Shown here in pieces: positions 43,992 to 56,300 of a DNA stretch of 64,000 bases (positions within the stretch are counted from its first letter, which is position 1; each line of letters opens with the position of its first letter). A program made the position numbers and the translations under genes. Origin of the DNA: Isoetes taiwanensis (Eukaryota > Streptophyta > Lycopodiopsida > Isoetales > Isoetaceae); NCBI GenBank assembly GCA_021234155.1, contig JAJEKV010000067.1, positions 863,481 to 927,480 of the forward strand, written 5' to 3'. The notes beneath the pieces were generated by a model. That model ran no database searches and was not told where the DNA came from. It saw only the letters and a program-made list of their open reading frames with translations.

Positions 43992-45531
43992 TGCTCGCAA
44001 GAATGGACATGATTTGCTTTTGTAACTATTTTTGTTGTTGATATTGTCTAATGATAATATATTAACTGAAATTTAGTAGAATAGATTAGATTTTTTAACG
44101 TCTAAGAAGACCTAATGCTCTGTGCTGCCATCGAAAATAATGCCTTCCCTCTATGACATAAATAATCAACAAAAGATAAAGGAATAAGTGTGGCTGAAAA
44201 TCCAAAAATAGCGTTAGTACCTGACAGACGTGAGGGCAAGCCCAAAAACCTTTTTACGCGTGTCTGGGGCATAAGTATGTCGAGTATAAGAAGGGGCATG
44301 CATTCATATTGAGCTCCTATTTAGGATAATGACTTTTGCAGATTATCTAGCAGTTTTGATCATGTTCATCCTTCTAATAATCCACATCGCTACAAATTCA
44401 ACACACCATATTAGTTTATCTACTTTATTATTATCCTCTAAGTTAGTACGCAATGGTTGCATTTTTTTCTTTATTAAGTACATCAAGAAATTATGTAAAT
44501 AAATTATTTGTTTCACACACTTCAATACAACATAATGTTAGAGGGCAGAGGACATTTCAACAAAACTTTTTACTCGGTTCACATTTTGGTAATGCGCCTC
44601 CCCCTATCAGAGGCAGAAAATCCGATGTCTTTGGCAGTGTGCCATTCAAATGGCTTAGCAGAACAGATACGAATCATTGAATGTAAAAAGATTAACGTCT
44701 TGCTTGTTTGTTGCCAAAACTCCTCTAGAGCCTACAAAATATGGCTTAAACATGTTAGCAAAGCAAGAATGGTCAGAAAAAAATAGAGGTTTAAACCCTT
44801 AAAGATTTAAGATACCTGTTTCGGCAGATTTTTGGTCGTGTCTAGATGTAGAGCTCCACTCTTCAGCTGACGTTGGCATCCTGTTGAAATGCAGATGGAT
44901 TTGCATGTTTCGATGAGAAGAAAATACCAAATAAAATAGAAGGAGAATCTACCTGCAGCCAGCGCTGAAACCTAAGATGGAATGGAGCAAAAACCTGCCT
45001 TCTGGAGATCCTGAAGAAAGAATAAGCCCAAAAAACATAAGTAAGAAAGAGCCCAATGCAAGAGATAAGAACTTCTTCAAGCTTGTCCGGAGGATTTAGG
45101 ATGTTACAACGTTACCCTCCCCAAATGACCGATGAATGGAGAAAAAAATTATCCGATGGAAACAAATCGATTCACGGGATCGCATCCCCGCGACCGCCTC
45201 TAAGCTCCAAGCAAACACCTTTGTGGCTCGCGAACGCCTTTAACCTCCGACCCACTTCAAGCTCGGGCGGCATTGAACCCAGCCGCCCATCTTCGCTTAT
45301 ATCCACCGCCTCGAAAGTCCGCTTCAACCGCTTTCAAAAATTTCGTGATGATTATTTCGAGGGCAAAGAGGAAAACGGCTTTAGAAAAGGGGAAAAAGTG
45401 ATAAGAACGGGGAAAAAGCGCTTTGGCCGAAAAAGTTTTGCCTGGAAAAAGCATACATCCTACGGCACGAAAGGGGAACCCGGCTGAGAGAGAGAAAGGC
45501 AAAAAACTTTAAGTAAGTAGACTAGGTAAAC
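43889..45531 (-). mobile_element. Candidate short Helitron E1 (1.64 kb)
   Basis: 3' end: hairpin GCGCGGC-AAC-GCCGGGC (43918-43902, one mismatch), then CTAG at 43892-43889. Subterminal DNA to about 44060 follows the family (ATGTTGTCGGAC, GGACGTTAAAGGCC, then CAACAAAAATAG). 5' end: TCTACTTACTTAAAGTTTTT at 45531, directly abutting the CTAG at 45532. Its 5' kilobase equals the 5' kilobase of E2, as expected for two elements of one family in tandem. The 5' terminus is inferred from its recurrence at three junctions. Confidence 0.55.
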
Positions 45532-45625
45532 ATGCTCCCGCCAAGCCGCGAAATGCCCCTGGCTTTGGTCGACTTGGCCTTTAACGCCCATATATGTGCA
45601 ACGTCCGACAACATCATAGATTGAT
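44613..45625. repeat. Direct repeat, copy 2
   Basis: Partner of 42987-43991, offset about 1626-1643 bp. The segment carries a 143-codon open frame (45056-45487), but copy 1 has it broken and no family is recognised. Confidence 0.9.
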
Positions 45626-46395
45626 TAATGGTGTTTCCAGTTCTGTCGGGCATAAGTTTGGCTCAGAAATGTTTTGGCCGCGAATTAGAAAAAGCTTGTA
45701 GTGATAATCTAACTTTTGTAACTTTTTATTATAAAATAAAAACTTTTGTTTAACATCATGTTAAACAAAACCTAATTCCATGCTAGATAGTATTGCATTA
45801 GGTATTTTTTTTCGAGCTTTGAGTGGGGAGCAAGTCCGAGAGAGAGGAAAATGTTAAAGTCGAGCATGTTTTGAGGTAAGACTATAGTCAAAGCCTATAA
45901 CTATAGACTATAATCAAAGCTTTTAATTATAGTCAAAGTCTATAACTCTTTGTGATGATGTTTGGACATAAGATGCACATTGTAAATGATGAATTGGAGT
46001 CATCATTCTCGATATACATTAAGATCATACCGCCAAAAAGTTGTAGTGAGACACTAATGTTAGAATATAATATGTGAATATTACGGATTGTTATGAAGCT
46101 GGACACTAACATTGTCAATATCGTAGTGCTACTACTATTGTAGTATCGTTCTAGCAAAATGTAACATGTCTTACATTGTAATATTATGTCCAACTTTTTC
46201 TACCCTTAAACAAAGTTGGAAACTTGTTAATGATAGAACCAAGTCCCTGTCCCATGCCATTGTGGACTCGTGTTTTGTAATACCGCATGTCTAAATGCTC
46301 AAAAGTCACACTTGACAATATCATGCATTTGAACTACATTCTAGGTATTTTGTTGTCTCTAAAGCAATGTACCTACCATAAGTTGCACCAAGTAA

Positions 46396-47020
46396 CACAA
46401 TTATAAAATCCACTACCACAAATTCACACATGCAACAATCTGAGTTAATTGTAATCTCGGCGCCTTGTTCCAATATTTTGGCCCATAATTATAAAATCCA
46501 CTACCACAGATTCACACATGCAACAACTTGAATTAGTTGTAACCTTGGTGCCTTGTCCCAATATTTTGCAACTGGCATTCTACTCTATAGAAACGTGTGC
46601 TTAGAAATGCCGGGCACATGTAGGTGGAATACAATATAGTACAAATAAAATCATCATGAATAATAAATTAATTGGGCATTTATCCTTTGTTTTCGGAGGT
46701 ATATGTTATGCCGGGCATTAGTTGTACATGTAGGTGAAATGCAATAGTAGTACAAATAAAATCATGTCGCAGAGCAAAGAATTGAAGGGTAGTTTGCATG
46801 ATTGTAATTGAAGATGAACCATATAATATCATTACAAAGGGATAAGAGAACAAAACTTGCTTAAGTAGGAACGTCAATGAAAAGTAGGAACATCAAGTTC
46901 AAAATTACACTTGCAATATTACCATTGGGCAAGGGTAGTTGATGTTTCCATAACCATAATTGTGGGAGAAAACATTACCATTGGGCAAGGGTAGTTGATG
47001 TTTCCATAACCATAATTGTC
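46396..47020. repeat. Two small tandem duplications
   Basis: 46396-46482 and 46483-46570 are copies (ATTATAAAATCCACTACCAC, TTCACACATGCAACAA). 46918-46962 and 46974-47019 are copies (ATTACCATTGGGCAAGGGTA, TTTCCATAACCATAATTGT), period 56 bp. Confidence 0.85.
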
Positions 47021-48014
47021 ATTGTATATCATACATGTCTATATCGATTGAAACGATGTGGTAACTTATATCCAACCTATCCAGGAACCTAAGAATGTTA
47101 GGCACAACTCTACAGGTGCATTTAACAACAATATAGATGGTAACACTAATAGTTCAGCTCTTATATTTGCAGTATAGACATTTTAAATAAGATATCTTGG
47201 CACAAATACCACTCTAAAATGGTTGGCATCCACAAAAAACTATGATTATTAGTAGACCATAGTTGTGTTTGGAACTACAGAGTTTTGTCAACTTCATTAA
47301 TGAAACTGCACATTGGAGCAGCAATTGTCTAGGGTTAGAAGTGGAAAGCTAGTATTACAATTGAAGTTAATGCCGGACGTCCTGGCAGTTGTTCCAAATT
47401 GCCTAGAAAGATGCAATATCTCTCCAAGTTCGACTACAAATGGATAAAAAAATGAGGAGTTTGAGGCCTCCTGCCTTTGCTGAAATTCCAAGGTATGCTT
47501 TTCAACATCCTTCTGGAGGGAAGGCAGAAGAAAGCAGCTGCAGACAGGAAGAAATTTTCAGGATCAGGGACAGCCAAAGTTGCCAAGCAAGAACCTGGTG
47601 AATTGTATAAACTCATGGACCATCCAAGTAGGAAACCCTCCTTTGTGTTAGATTAGGCCCTTCAATATTACTCCTCTTGACCACATTACCCAAGCCTTTT
47701 CATTTAGTCCAGTTCTTTTCTTGCACTTGCATCCTTGCAATGTACCCGATCCCCAGACTTCGCGATGGGTATCAAACCCGGAGATCCTAATTTTGGGATC
47801 AAATTTGCTCTTTGGAGCGCATACAATGTAGGTATAAATTAGCGGCTATCTTTAGAACTTGGCTAAAGTTTAGACTGAAATTAGGATTCGGCAATTAATC
47901 ATGTTTTAGCCAACATATCTACATGTATTCACTTTCCAACATAATGTCCAATTTCATAAAAGTGCAGCTTCCTAAATTGTATTACTCATGTAACAAATTG
48001 ACTTTTTGCGACCA
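47021..48014. other. No recognisable gene
   Basis: Short frames only. Nothing beyond ordinary AT-rich sequence. Confidence 0.4.
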
Positions 48015-48399
48015 AGCTTGGCATTCAAAATCACAAGACAATGGTGACATGTTGACCTTCACATTTATCTTAAAGACTCATAAATAGGGATTGATGTTGA
48101 TCGGGCTTTTCCTTGATATAGTCCCACGGAAAGAGCTCTGGAAAGGAGAAGAAAGGCGATGTCTCAACCAATCAAAATGGCTTCTTACATGAAGACAGCT
48201 TGGCATTCAAAATCACAAGACAATGGTGACATGTTGACCTTCTTGACATTTATCTTTGCTGACACTCTCATAAATAGGGATTGATGTCGATCAGGCTTTT
48301 CCTTCTGATATAGTCCCACAGAAGAGCTCTCTGAAGGAGAAGAAAGGCAGATGTCTCAACCAATCAAAATGGCTTCTTACATGAAGACAGGCCCCAGGA
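48015..48399. repeat. Tandem duplication, about 182-bp unit
   Basis: AGCTTGGCATTCAAAATCAC begins both copies (48015, 48197). Both continue to GGCTTCTTACATGAAGACAG. The second copy carries insertions (for example TTGACA and TGCTGACACTC) absent from the first. Confidence 0.9.
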
Positions 48400-50240
48400 A
48401 GCTGGGTGTGGCTAAATCCATGAACAAAATCGCATGTTGATGGCACAACTCATGAGCTTAACTCTTTAGGAGGCCACATTGAGTGAGCATCATGTTACAG
48501 GAATTTAAGATGCCACTTGCAACTTGATGCCTTTCCTGAAGCAGACACAACATATAGCGTGTGAAAATGTAAAAATATCATACTTTGACATTATAAATAT
48601 AAGAGCGATGAAACGTTAAGCCTACAAACAATCATATTAATCAATGCTCCTAAAGATGGAAAAAGAAACCATGAAAATAAAGACAATCAAAGCTAAAGCC
48701 ACATACCCTTGAGATATGAAAGCTTGACGCTGCCTAAACCTTGCCATAGGTGAATGCAAAGAACCTCAACATTTGGACAACGGCACGGAAATAACTTTTA
48801 ACTCATTTCCTTCTTATCTCTTGCTCCATCTAGAACTGTGGTAGCATCCTTGGACATGGTAATAGGTGTTACGGCATTAAACCGCAAGTGGCTCAAGATT
48901 AAGAGCACCTCCCAACATTTGAGGCGCATTTTTTCTATAGACTCCTTGCTTGACTAACCTCGAACTTTAATCAATACCACCTTCAATGACAAAAGTTGAC
49001 GAACTTGCATTTTGTAGCCACAACATGTCGGCCCATGTACAATAGATCCACTTTGTGTTGAATTTGTCTGTTTTTATGATAGAGCTCAATGCCGGGTTGC
49101 TTGAATCTTGAACTCAGCCATTCATTGCCGAATGCTGTACATTCTCTGTACATGCCTATTTGTCGATCTATGAAAAGGTTAGATCGAAGTAAACCACGGG
49201 TAATTGTTTAAAGATTCATAATGCTAGCTAAGATAATTGGACACTTGCCATGAGAAGATTAGATCGACAACACAAATAGCCGAAACTTGCATGCCATTCA
49301 TAAAAAAAAAATCAATATGCAATAATACCTCGGAATATCGTTTTTGTTTCAAACTGCTAATGATTTTTCGAGTTTTAAGAATAGAGTTTGGTCGTTCGAG
49401 GATGTAAGCGGCATTTGGGCCTCATACATAATGGGATGTCATACTAAAATTCCAAATCGGACTTGCGACATGGCGATAAATGTGCGGTTAAACAACATCT
49501 TGAAAATGCATCCTTGTACACCGCGTGTTACGATGCATCTCTCCGGAGGCGGACAAAACTCATTGCACAAAACTTCGGTTGCAAAAGCCATAGCCATAGC
49601 CGGTTGGCTAAGGTTTTTAGGCTGAGACGTTGTTTTATTCAAACATCCTCTGCCCGAATCCTCGGTTCATGGCCCTTTGTGAAAAACAACAACGGATAGG
49701 CGATGGGAAGACTAAATTGCAAATGCCGCGTGTTACGTCGCGTCTCTGCCAGAGGCGCACAAAAGCAGTTGCAAAGCCATAAATGCGAGTTTTAATACTA
49801 CCGACCAATCTGAAGACACGGCCTTCTTGCTTGCTAGAAAAACCCGATTCAGCTGAGCGTCCAGCCCAGGTTTTCGCTTCACTTCCTGTATCATATTACC
49901 TCTAGACACCGCTACTGGTGCGTGTTTGATGCACAAAGAATACCCCTCACTTGTAGAAGCATCGCAGAAAATGAAAGAGCGTGGCAGGCCCGGAAGATAG
50001 AGGAAACCCATGACCATATGCTTGGCTCATCACGGCTTGGGAATAGGAGGAGAATAGAGGTGTGGCAAGGCTAACCCGGGGAGGGCATTACGTCCGACTC
50101 TGCCAGGTCCAAAGCTCTGCCGTTGAAACCCTAAAAAAGGGATGAAAGAGAAGAAATCTTGGCGTCTGATGACCGATGGATCTCAGTAGATCAAATTAGA
50201 GTTTGGGTCCAACACTTACACAATAACATTTATAATATAA
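48400..50240. other. No recognisable gene
   Basis: A 93-codon frame at 49344-49625 and an opposing one at 49733-50017 have no recognised domain. This is the 5' part of candidate element E4. Confidence 0.35.
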
Positions 50241-50242
50241 GA

Positions 50243-53086
50243 TTACACACACTTACTATCTTAATTATTAGAATTACTCTAAGGTAATGTTTAAGACATT
50301 CTTATGCTTATTTATTATCAATTAACTTATGACTTCATAGCTTAATCCATGCGAGGTAATTATTGCCCTTACTTAATACAATATTTAAGTTTATCATCAA
50401 GTTTATCAATTCCATACAAAATTTACATGGCACTAAAGGTACTCTTCATCCCTTGCATCACATTATAACAAAATTTATTGTTGCAAGTCTTACGTCTTCG
50501 ACCTCCTAGCCTCGGGAAGAAACTACTGTGGCGGGTGTCCTCACGATTAGAACCATTTTAATTATTAATAAAATTTTTGATTTATATGGTGACCACCCAC
50601 CTATCTACCTACATGGATGGCATGGCTAATCTCGGTATTAGGAAGGGTGAATCTTCCATTATGGTAGTGGAGGCAGTAGCCTATAATACCTATATCACGG
50701 CTCATGCCTACACCCTAGTTACTTGATGGAGGATAGGTCATGCCGTGAGTGAGGCTGATTCTCCTATCAAAGCATATATGGGCTAGAGGTGCTTTTTCTA
50801 TCGGCATTCTGAGACTGACCTCCTTTCTCTCGAGGTCGTCTACCTCCGTGGAGACAGTAGACTTTCTAATCTACCTTCCTCATCCAAGCGAGCAGCGGTC
50901 ATGCGCCTACATTGACGTTGCTTTAGAGATCGCAAGTAGTAATCTCATCACCGTGCCCGCATACAGCCTAACCTCATAGGTTGCATCATTAGGTCACCAA
51001 AATTACATAAAATTAATCTAAACTTCGTCGACATGCAGGCAGTTGCTTTCATTTTGAAACCGCTTTGTGCATGTGATTAACATAATTGCCTTAGCGTGGC
51101 TATTTGTAGTTAACTCATTTCATCGTTGTTATTTAACTTATTTACGTATGATACATATCGTCTGTGATTTCTATCTGAGTTATTAGGATCACCGTTTTAA
51201 CTTATCTATAAGACTATTCACAGGACTTTGTACATGCGCACCTTGCCTAAGGCTAGAGGCAACCACCCATTGGTACAGCGTTGAGTGATTTGGGTGACTT
51301 GGTGGTTGTATTGCTCCCATGCTTTTGCTCCTTCATTTGGTGTAGTTGGCTGCTCGTCGGTCTGGTTCGATAAGATACTAAAGGTATCTATCTATCTTCA
51401 CGCTCTGTCGCTTGACCATTGCGGTGAACTCCATTCTGAATTAGGTCAATTCGATGCAAATGCGTTCAATCAAAAAAAATTAGGCCCTCCACTGAAAATG
51501 GTCACCGCACCCCTTTAATGGCGTTGTACACAATGTCGTTATCTATTCTCTCCCCTTAGGGTTATCACGCTTCTTACTTAGCGCTTGTTACTTTACTAGC
51601 GCCAGCTATATATGCATCTAAGATGGATGCATATATTATGTTATCATTTGTTCAATATAGTTACGGGTTACCCTTAGTTAGAAGCGGTTCCAAACCACAA
51701 GGTTTGCATTTATTATGACAATTCGCCTCCAGGTATTTGGATTACTATAATTCTTATTTTAAATGTACCTTTACATGGCCTATTCTTTTATATTCTAGAT
51801 TCCCCTTTCTTGGTTATTTAAATGCTTGGAATATTCCTGTCCAGATTGAGTGTCCTTCGTATAAGTTGGGACATTTGGTTATACCCTATTCAGTTTGGGA
51901 CAACCTTTAGATCTTGAATTTATGCATGGTCAGCAATTATCACACAGTAATGATTCCTTCTGGCGAGGTAGTCGATCTCACCAAGTGATTTCAATAGTTG
52001 GATGTAAATTGCCAAATCAACACTATAAAATTTTAGTGTTTGTGCATTTTTGTTTGTAAGCCCTAAATGGAGGCCCAAATTTGATCTAACATGCCCAGGG
52101 CCGGTCTAGATCACGCCTAGATGGTGTGGACTTTAGCGAAGGCAATGTAGGGTTGAGGGAGGGAGGGGGTCCCGTGACTCGGCAAAGCGGGCTCTGTGGA
52201 AGAAAGCTCCTGGGAGATTGAGTTGCGGTAGGATTTTTGCATCATAGGGTACATACATTGCCAATAAAGATTTCATTGAACATGTCTGGCGGCATTCTAC
52301 TATAAGCAATTACATAGTCTTGGATGCAAATAAGAGAGTCGATTCTGGAGACTTTGAGCATTAGACTACGTGCCACCGACCTACCTTCTTAAGTCTGAAG
52401 AGCGGTGAAGCGAGATACCCCACATGTTTTTAGAGTGATTTAGGGCTTTTGTGATTTAGGACTCTTTCGCGGAAAGGCGTTGTTGGATTCGGCCATGGTG
52501 ATTCACGGCATGGCGATTTGAATGGAGTGCATTATCTAAATTACCTAGCCGAGATTCCACCAGGTAAAAGGAGCTTGCTACAATCATAAGGGCTTCTTTT
52601 TAAAAGCCTTCTCGCACTTTCCATCCTCCAGGGATTTTAGCTTTTCTATTTAGCACGTAACTTGACTCTCCAATATGCTCTTTTATACTTGGAGACATTT
52701 TGGGCCATGTCTTTAATGACTGATGGGATGTACATATCAAGGCGATCAAGTTTACGGACGTTTTTTCTTTTTACTTCGGAATCTCAAACATATGGTGCTG
52801 ACGGCTGCCTCATAGGTATCATCAGGACCATCTGCGTAATTTCTATTAATATTTTGTATACGTGTAATTTTCTTGAATTCTATACCATGTTACTTTGATC
52901 TTCCTCTGAAATCTGGAAATTATAAAATTCAGGTGGCATGCTAGGGTGTACCATATAAAAGTACTTTTTAGGGGTGCAAAACTACCAGGAAAGAGTACCC
53001 GACTAGTGCGAGACTTGCATAAATCTTTGCAACAAATAATAAGTTTGAGAGTTAATTCATTTATATTAGTCTACAATGGTATTACT
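50243..53086. other. No recognisable gene
   Basis: Unassigned DNA, locally less AT-rich (50600-50980, 52080-52220). 50720-51000 and 51280-51520 carry plus-strand frames of about 77 codons without recognised motifs. Confidence 0.35.
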
Positions 53087-56000
53087 AATGCTTGATTGCC
53101 CGGCGTTCTTTGAGCATAAGTTGAGAATGTGTAGATAATCTTCAAGACCAATTACTAGCCCATGCACTAGCGGATTAGTTTTAGCTCAATATTTCTTTTT
53201 TTAACCAATAGAAAGCATCTTTAACACTTAGTAGAGCATCATTCTAGAAACGGAGTTCTAAAAACACTTATACAAAGATGCATGTTAACCAAGTTCATGA
53301 TGTTCTTACCTTAACTTATCTCTGACTCTCACTTTACGCTCACAGTCCTCTGCTCTCGGTAAAATCATAATAATGACAATAATTCTCCATGTTGAAGTAG
53401 TGTATCTATTTGCACTTAGAATCAAAGGTAGAAAGAAGATCGTGTGCGTCGTCGTCATCGTTGTCTTGAGCATATCCCCACTTGCTATGCCAAAGTTAGC
53501 ATTGTTACATCGACCTAACAACTACTCTGCAATTGTACATGTTATCTTGGAGCATATCCACTTGCTATACCAAAGTCATGTTAGCAACTATCTATAATTG
53601 TACATGTAAGGCATGTCCCCCCTCCCCTCCCACATTTGTCTGCAATCTATATAACAATAATTATCTATTTGTATCACTTGATATGACATGATTAGAATAC
53701 CTCTAAATTCTTCACTTGCGGCTTCCACTTCAAGAAAAATATCTATTAGATGAGATGTTCGTGAGCATGTATATTCGGGTTTAGAGTGTGGGATATTGAT
53801 AAGACTGGGATGTGCTTTTAATTGACTTCCATGGGTGTCATTTGCTAGAGAGGAAGTTGTGATGAGGTGTCTTTACTTTTTGTGCTTGGTATGGCTTTGG
53901 TTGGTGTTGTCATGTGGATGGGGCATGGAGACAACTACATATCATTATATTACTTGTTCATATCATTACGTGTGTTTTAGATTTCGTGGAAAAAATTCAA
54001 AGGGCAACCAAACAACTCCTTGTTTTAATGTTTGTCTACACAATGGACATGTACATGATTTGGTCTCTTTTGGCCTAGTTGCCGCCCATCTTCAGCATTA
54101 TGAATGCACCTTGCCTTCTTGGCGGCTCCTCTGATTCATTGATGGAGGAAACCCTTAAGCGACATCTTATTGAATCTTCGATTCAAGTCATTTTATCTTT
54201 TATTGATATTTTGAATCTCTCCAAACTTGACTCTAAATGGGCTATATATATATGGAAATGGAAACCATTAATGGAAAAGTCGAAATTACGAGGAAGGAAT
54301 CTTTCAAGTTGTTTTGCACAACCTTTGTTCTGGATATAAAATAACAATATGGCTATTGCTTTTGGCCACTACAAAATCCGTAATACATATTATATCTGAT
54401 AAAGCATATTAGAACTCCATCTTTTGCTAAAGCGCAATTTTTTCATGATGGAGTCCTATTTTGTACATATGAATATATGAATTGGTCATTGGTTTAGAAA
54501 AGACATTTCGTAAATCTCTATCGGTTAGATCTACATTCAAGGTTCACAGGTATTTCACAGGCAGGATTATACCGAGATGACATATTTTCAACATCAGGAA
54601 CATAGTGAAGACAATATCTCATGGGAAAAATATCCAATTGTTGAAAGTAAAAGCTACTCTATAATGTCTGGATGTAGCGGAGACTATAAAGGGAGTAAGA
54701 GTTGCAAAATGTCGGTAACTTGAATTTGCAAAGTTCAGTCAATGACTATTGTCTTCTTGACCGATTGTCACCATGGTAGGTAACAACTAGGAGGAGCATG
54801 AATCCATAGTAACCCATTAACCATGCAAGCAAGGATTCTGAGATTGTTATTTCTCATTGCTTTTGAGTTCTTGTATCTGGCGCAGCTGGATTTTCATTGA
54901 TCTCGCATTTGAAGGAGGTACATCATGGTTTTCTTTGCCATACTATAACTTTGTCTGCATTGACCGTGCAGGGAAATGAAAATACGCATGCAACTATTCC
55001 GGCATTCCGAAACATTCACGCCAAATCCAAAGCAAATGGGCCAGATCCTTTATTGAAGCAAACCAGTTGTTTGTTGAATCAAAATAATCGAGAATAAATA
55101 TTTATTAATATACCTATGGTGGATTCGTGGCTATACATGTGGCGGATCATGAGACATAAGCTTCGTTATCTTTAGCTTGATGTGAATGATCTTTGTCCCA
55201 AAAGCGTACAACCGCATGACATTCTAATGGAAGGTTGAATAAGCTTCAATGAGCGAGGATTGTGCCGGTTATTTGCTAAGAAGAGGCGCATTACGGTAAA
55301 AGCGAGTTCAAGATTGGATTGGCAGTGCGGAATATCAAGAGATGGCCGCCATAGCCAAATCGAGAAAATCATGTAAAATTGATCAAAACTTGGGTCTGGA
55401 CTAAAAATTTATAGAATCGAGGAAGATCTTATATGAATGCATGTAGAAGAATAAGTTTGTCTTGGACATAAAATTCAAATACTCTAATTTTTTTCTTAGG
55501 AACATATCACACACATAGCGAGGAGGGACAAAGCGTATATACGATGTGGGAGCCAAATTGATCTATTATTTTAAAGGGAAAAAGATAATGTAGTTACAAC
55601 ATCAATGATTCTTTGAGCATCTAGAATCGACCACTATAGCGGCTTCTCAAAACCGTCGATGAAGAAACAATATAGATCAAAATATGAATTGTAAATAGAA
55701 ATCGTACAAATCTTAGCCATAAATCGATCATCAAATCTGGCTGGCGTTGGCGTTTACAAAGCCAGCAGTTAGAGTGAGAGGATGGCTATGGTGGCGTGTC
55801 GTGATTGAGACCTACTGCTGACCTTACACTAAAAAAGGTTTGTGCATACTCTGACTATGGCGACCCTTCCCTTGCCATGGGAAAAAGTCAAAAGTTGATC
55901 CAATACCATCCCTGATTTGCCTTAAATTGTCATCCTTATATTCACTTTGACCTCCATTCTTTCTATTGGTACTCTTTAACATCAAGAGTGTAAAGTGAAA

Positions 56001-56300
56001 GAAGGCCCCTCGCTTTCAGAAGCCGGATAGGGTTAGGCTATGGCCAAGAGGAACAAAGTTATGCGCAATAATGCGCACATAAAGGGGCATAAGCCCGAAT
56101 AAGGTTATAACGAGAGAAGGGGCTTGAGAGTGCTGGAAGAATCACGATTACTTAATGGCCATCGTTAACGCTAGCGGGGCTTGAGAGAGAAAAAAAAAGG
56201 GATAGTTTTAATGTTGAGGGCAATCTTGGATTAAGCGAGCGAATCTCATTGCCGTCGATCTAAATTGGTCCATTACACTAAACATTACTATAATATAAGA
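53087..56300 (-). mobile_element. Decayed Helitron-type pair of ends (3.2 kb), tentative
   Basis: 5' end at 56300: TCTTATATTATAGTAATGTT after an A on the minus strand, followed by ATGGACCAATTTAGATC, similar to the copy at 50242. A decayed 3' end lies near 53087-53113: ACTAATGCTTGATTGCCCGGCGTT on the plus strand resembles the ACTAGTAAACATGTGCCCGGCGTT type, but has TTAG for CTAG and has lost the second stem. Nothing coding was recognised between, apart from a tandem duplication (53470-53545, 53552-53608) of GAGCATATCC..CACTTGCTATRCC. Confidence 0.35.

Larger units (their letters stand above)
45532..50242 (-). mobile_element. Candidate Helitron E4 (4.7 kb), degenerate 3' end
   Basis: 5' end at 50242: TCTTATATTATAAATGTTATT after an A on the minus strand. 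3' end: CTAG at 45535-45532 with a decayed hairpin (CGCGGCTTGGCGGGAGC) and about 90 bp of family subterminal DNA to 45625. Relic GCCGGGCA sequences near 46608 and 46710, and GTCGGGCATAAG near 45655, suggest other decayed ends inside, so the pairing of these two termini is uncertain. No coding sequence was recognised. Confidence 0.35.

Noticed and set aside
47750-47830. tRNA-like sequence (GGGTATCAAACCCGG region)
   Set aside because: No cloverleaf could be formed, and the box A and B spacing is wrong.
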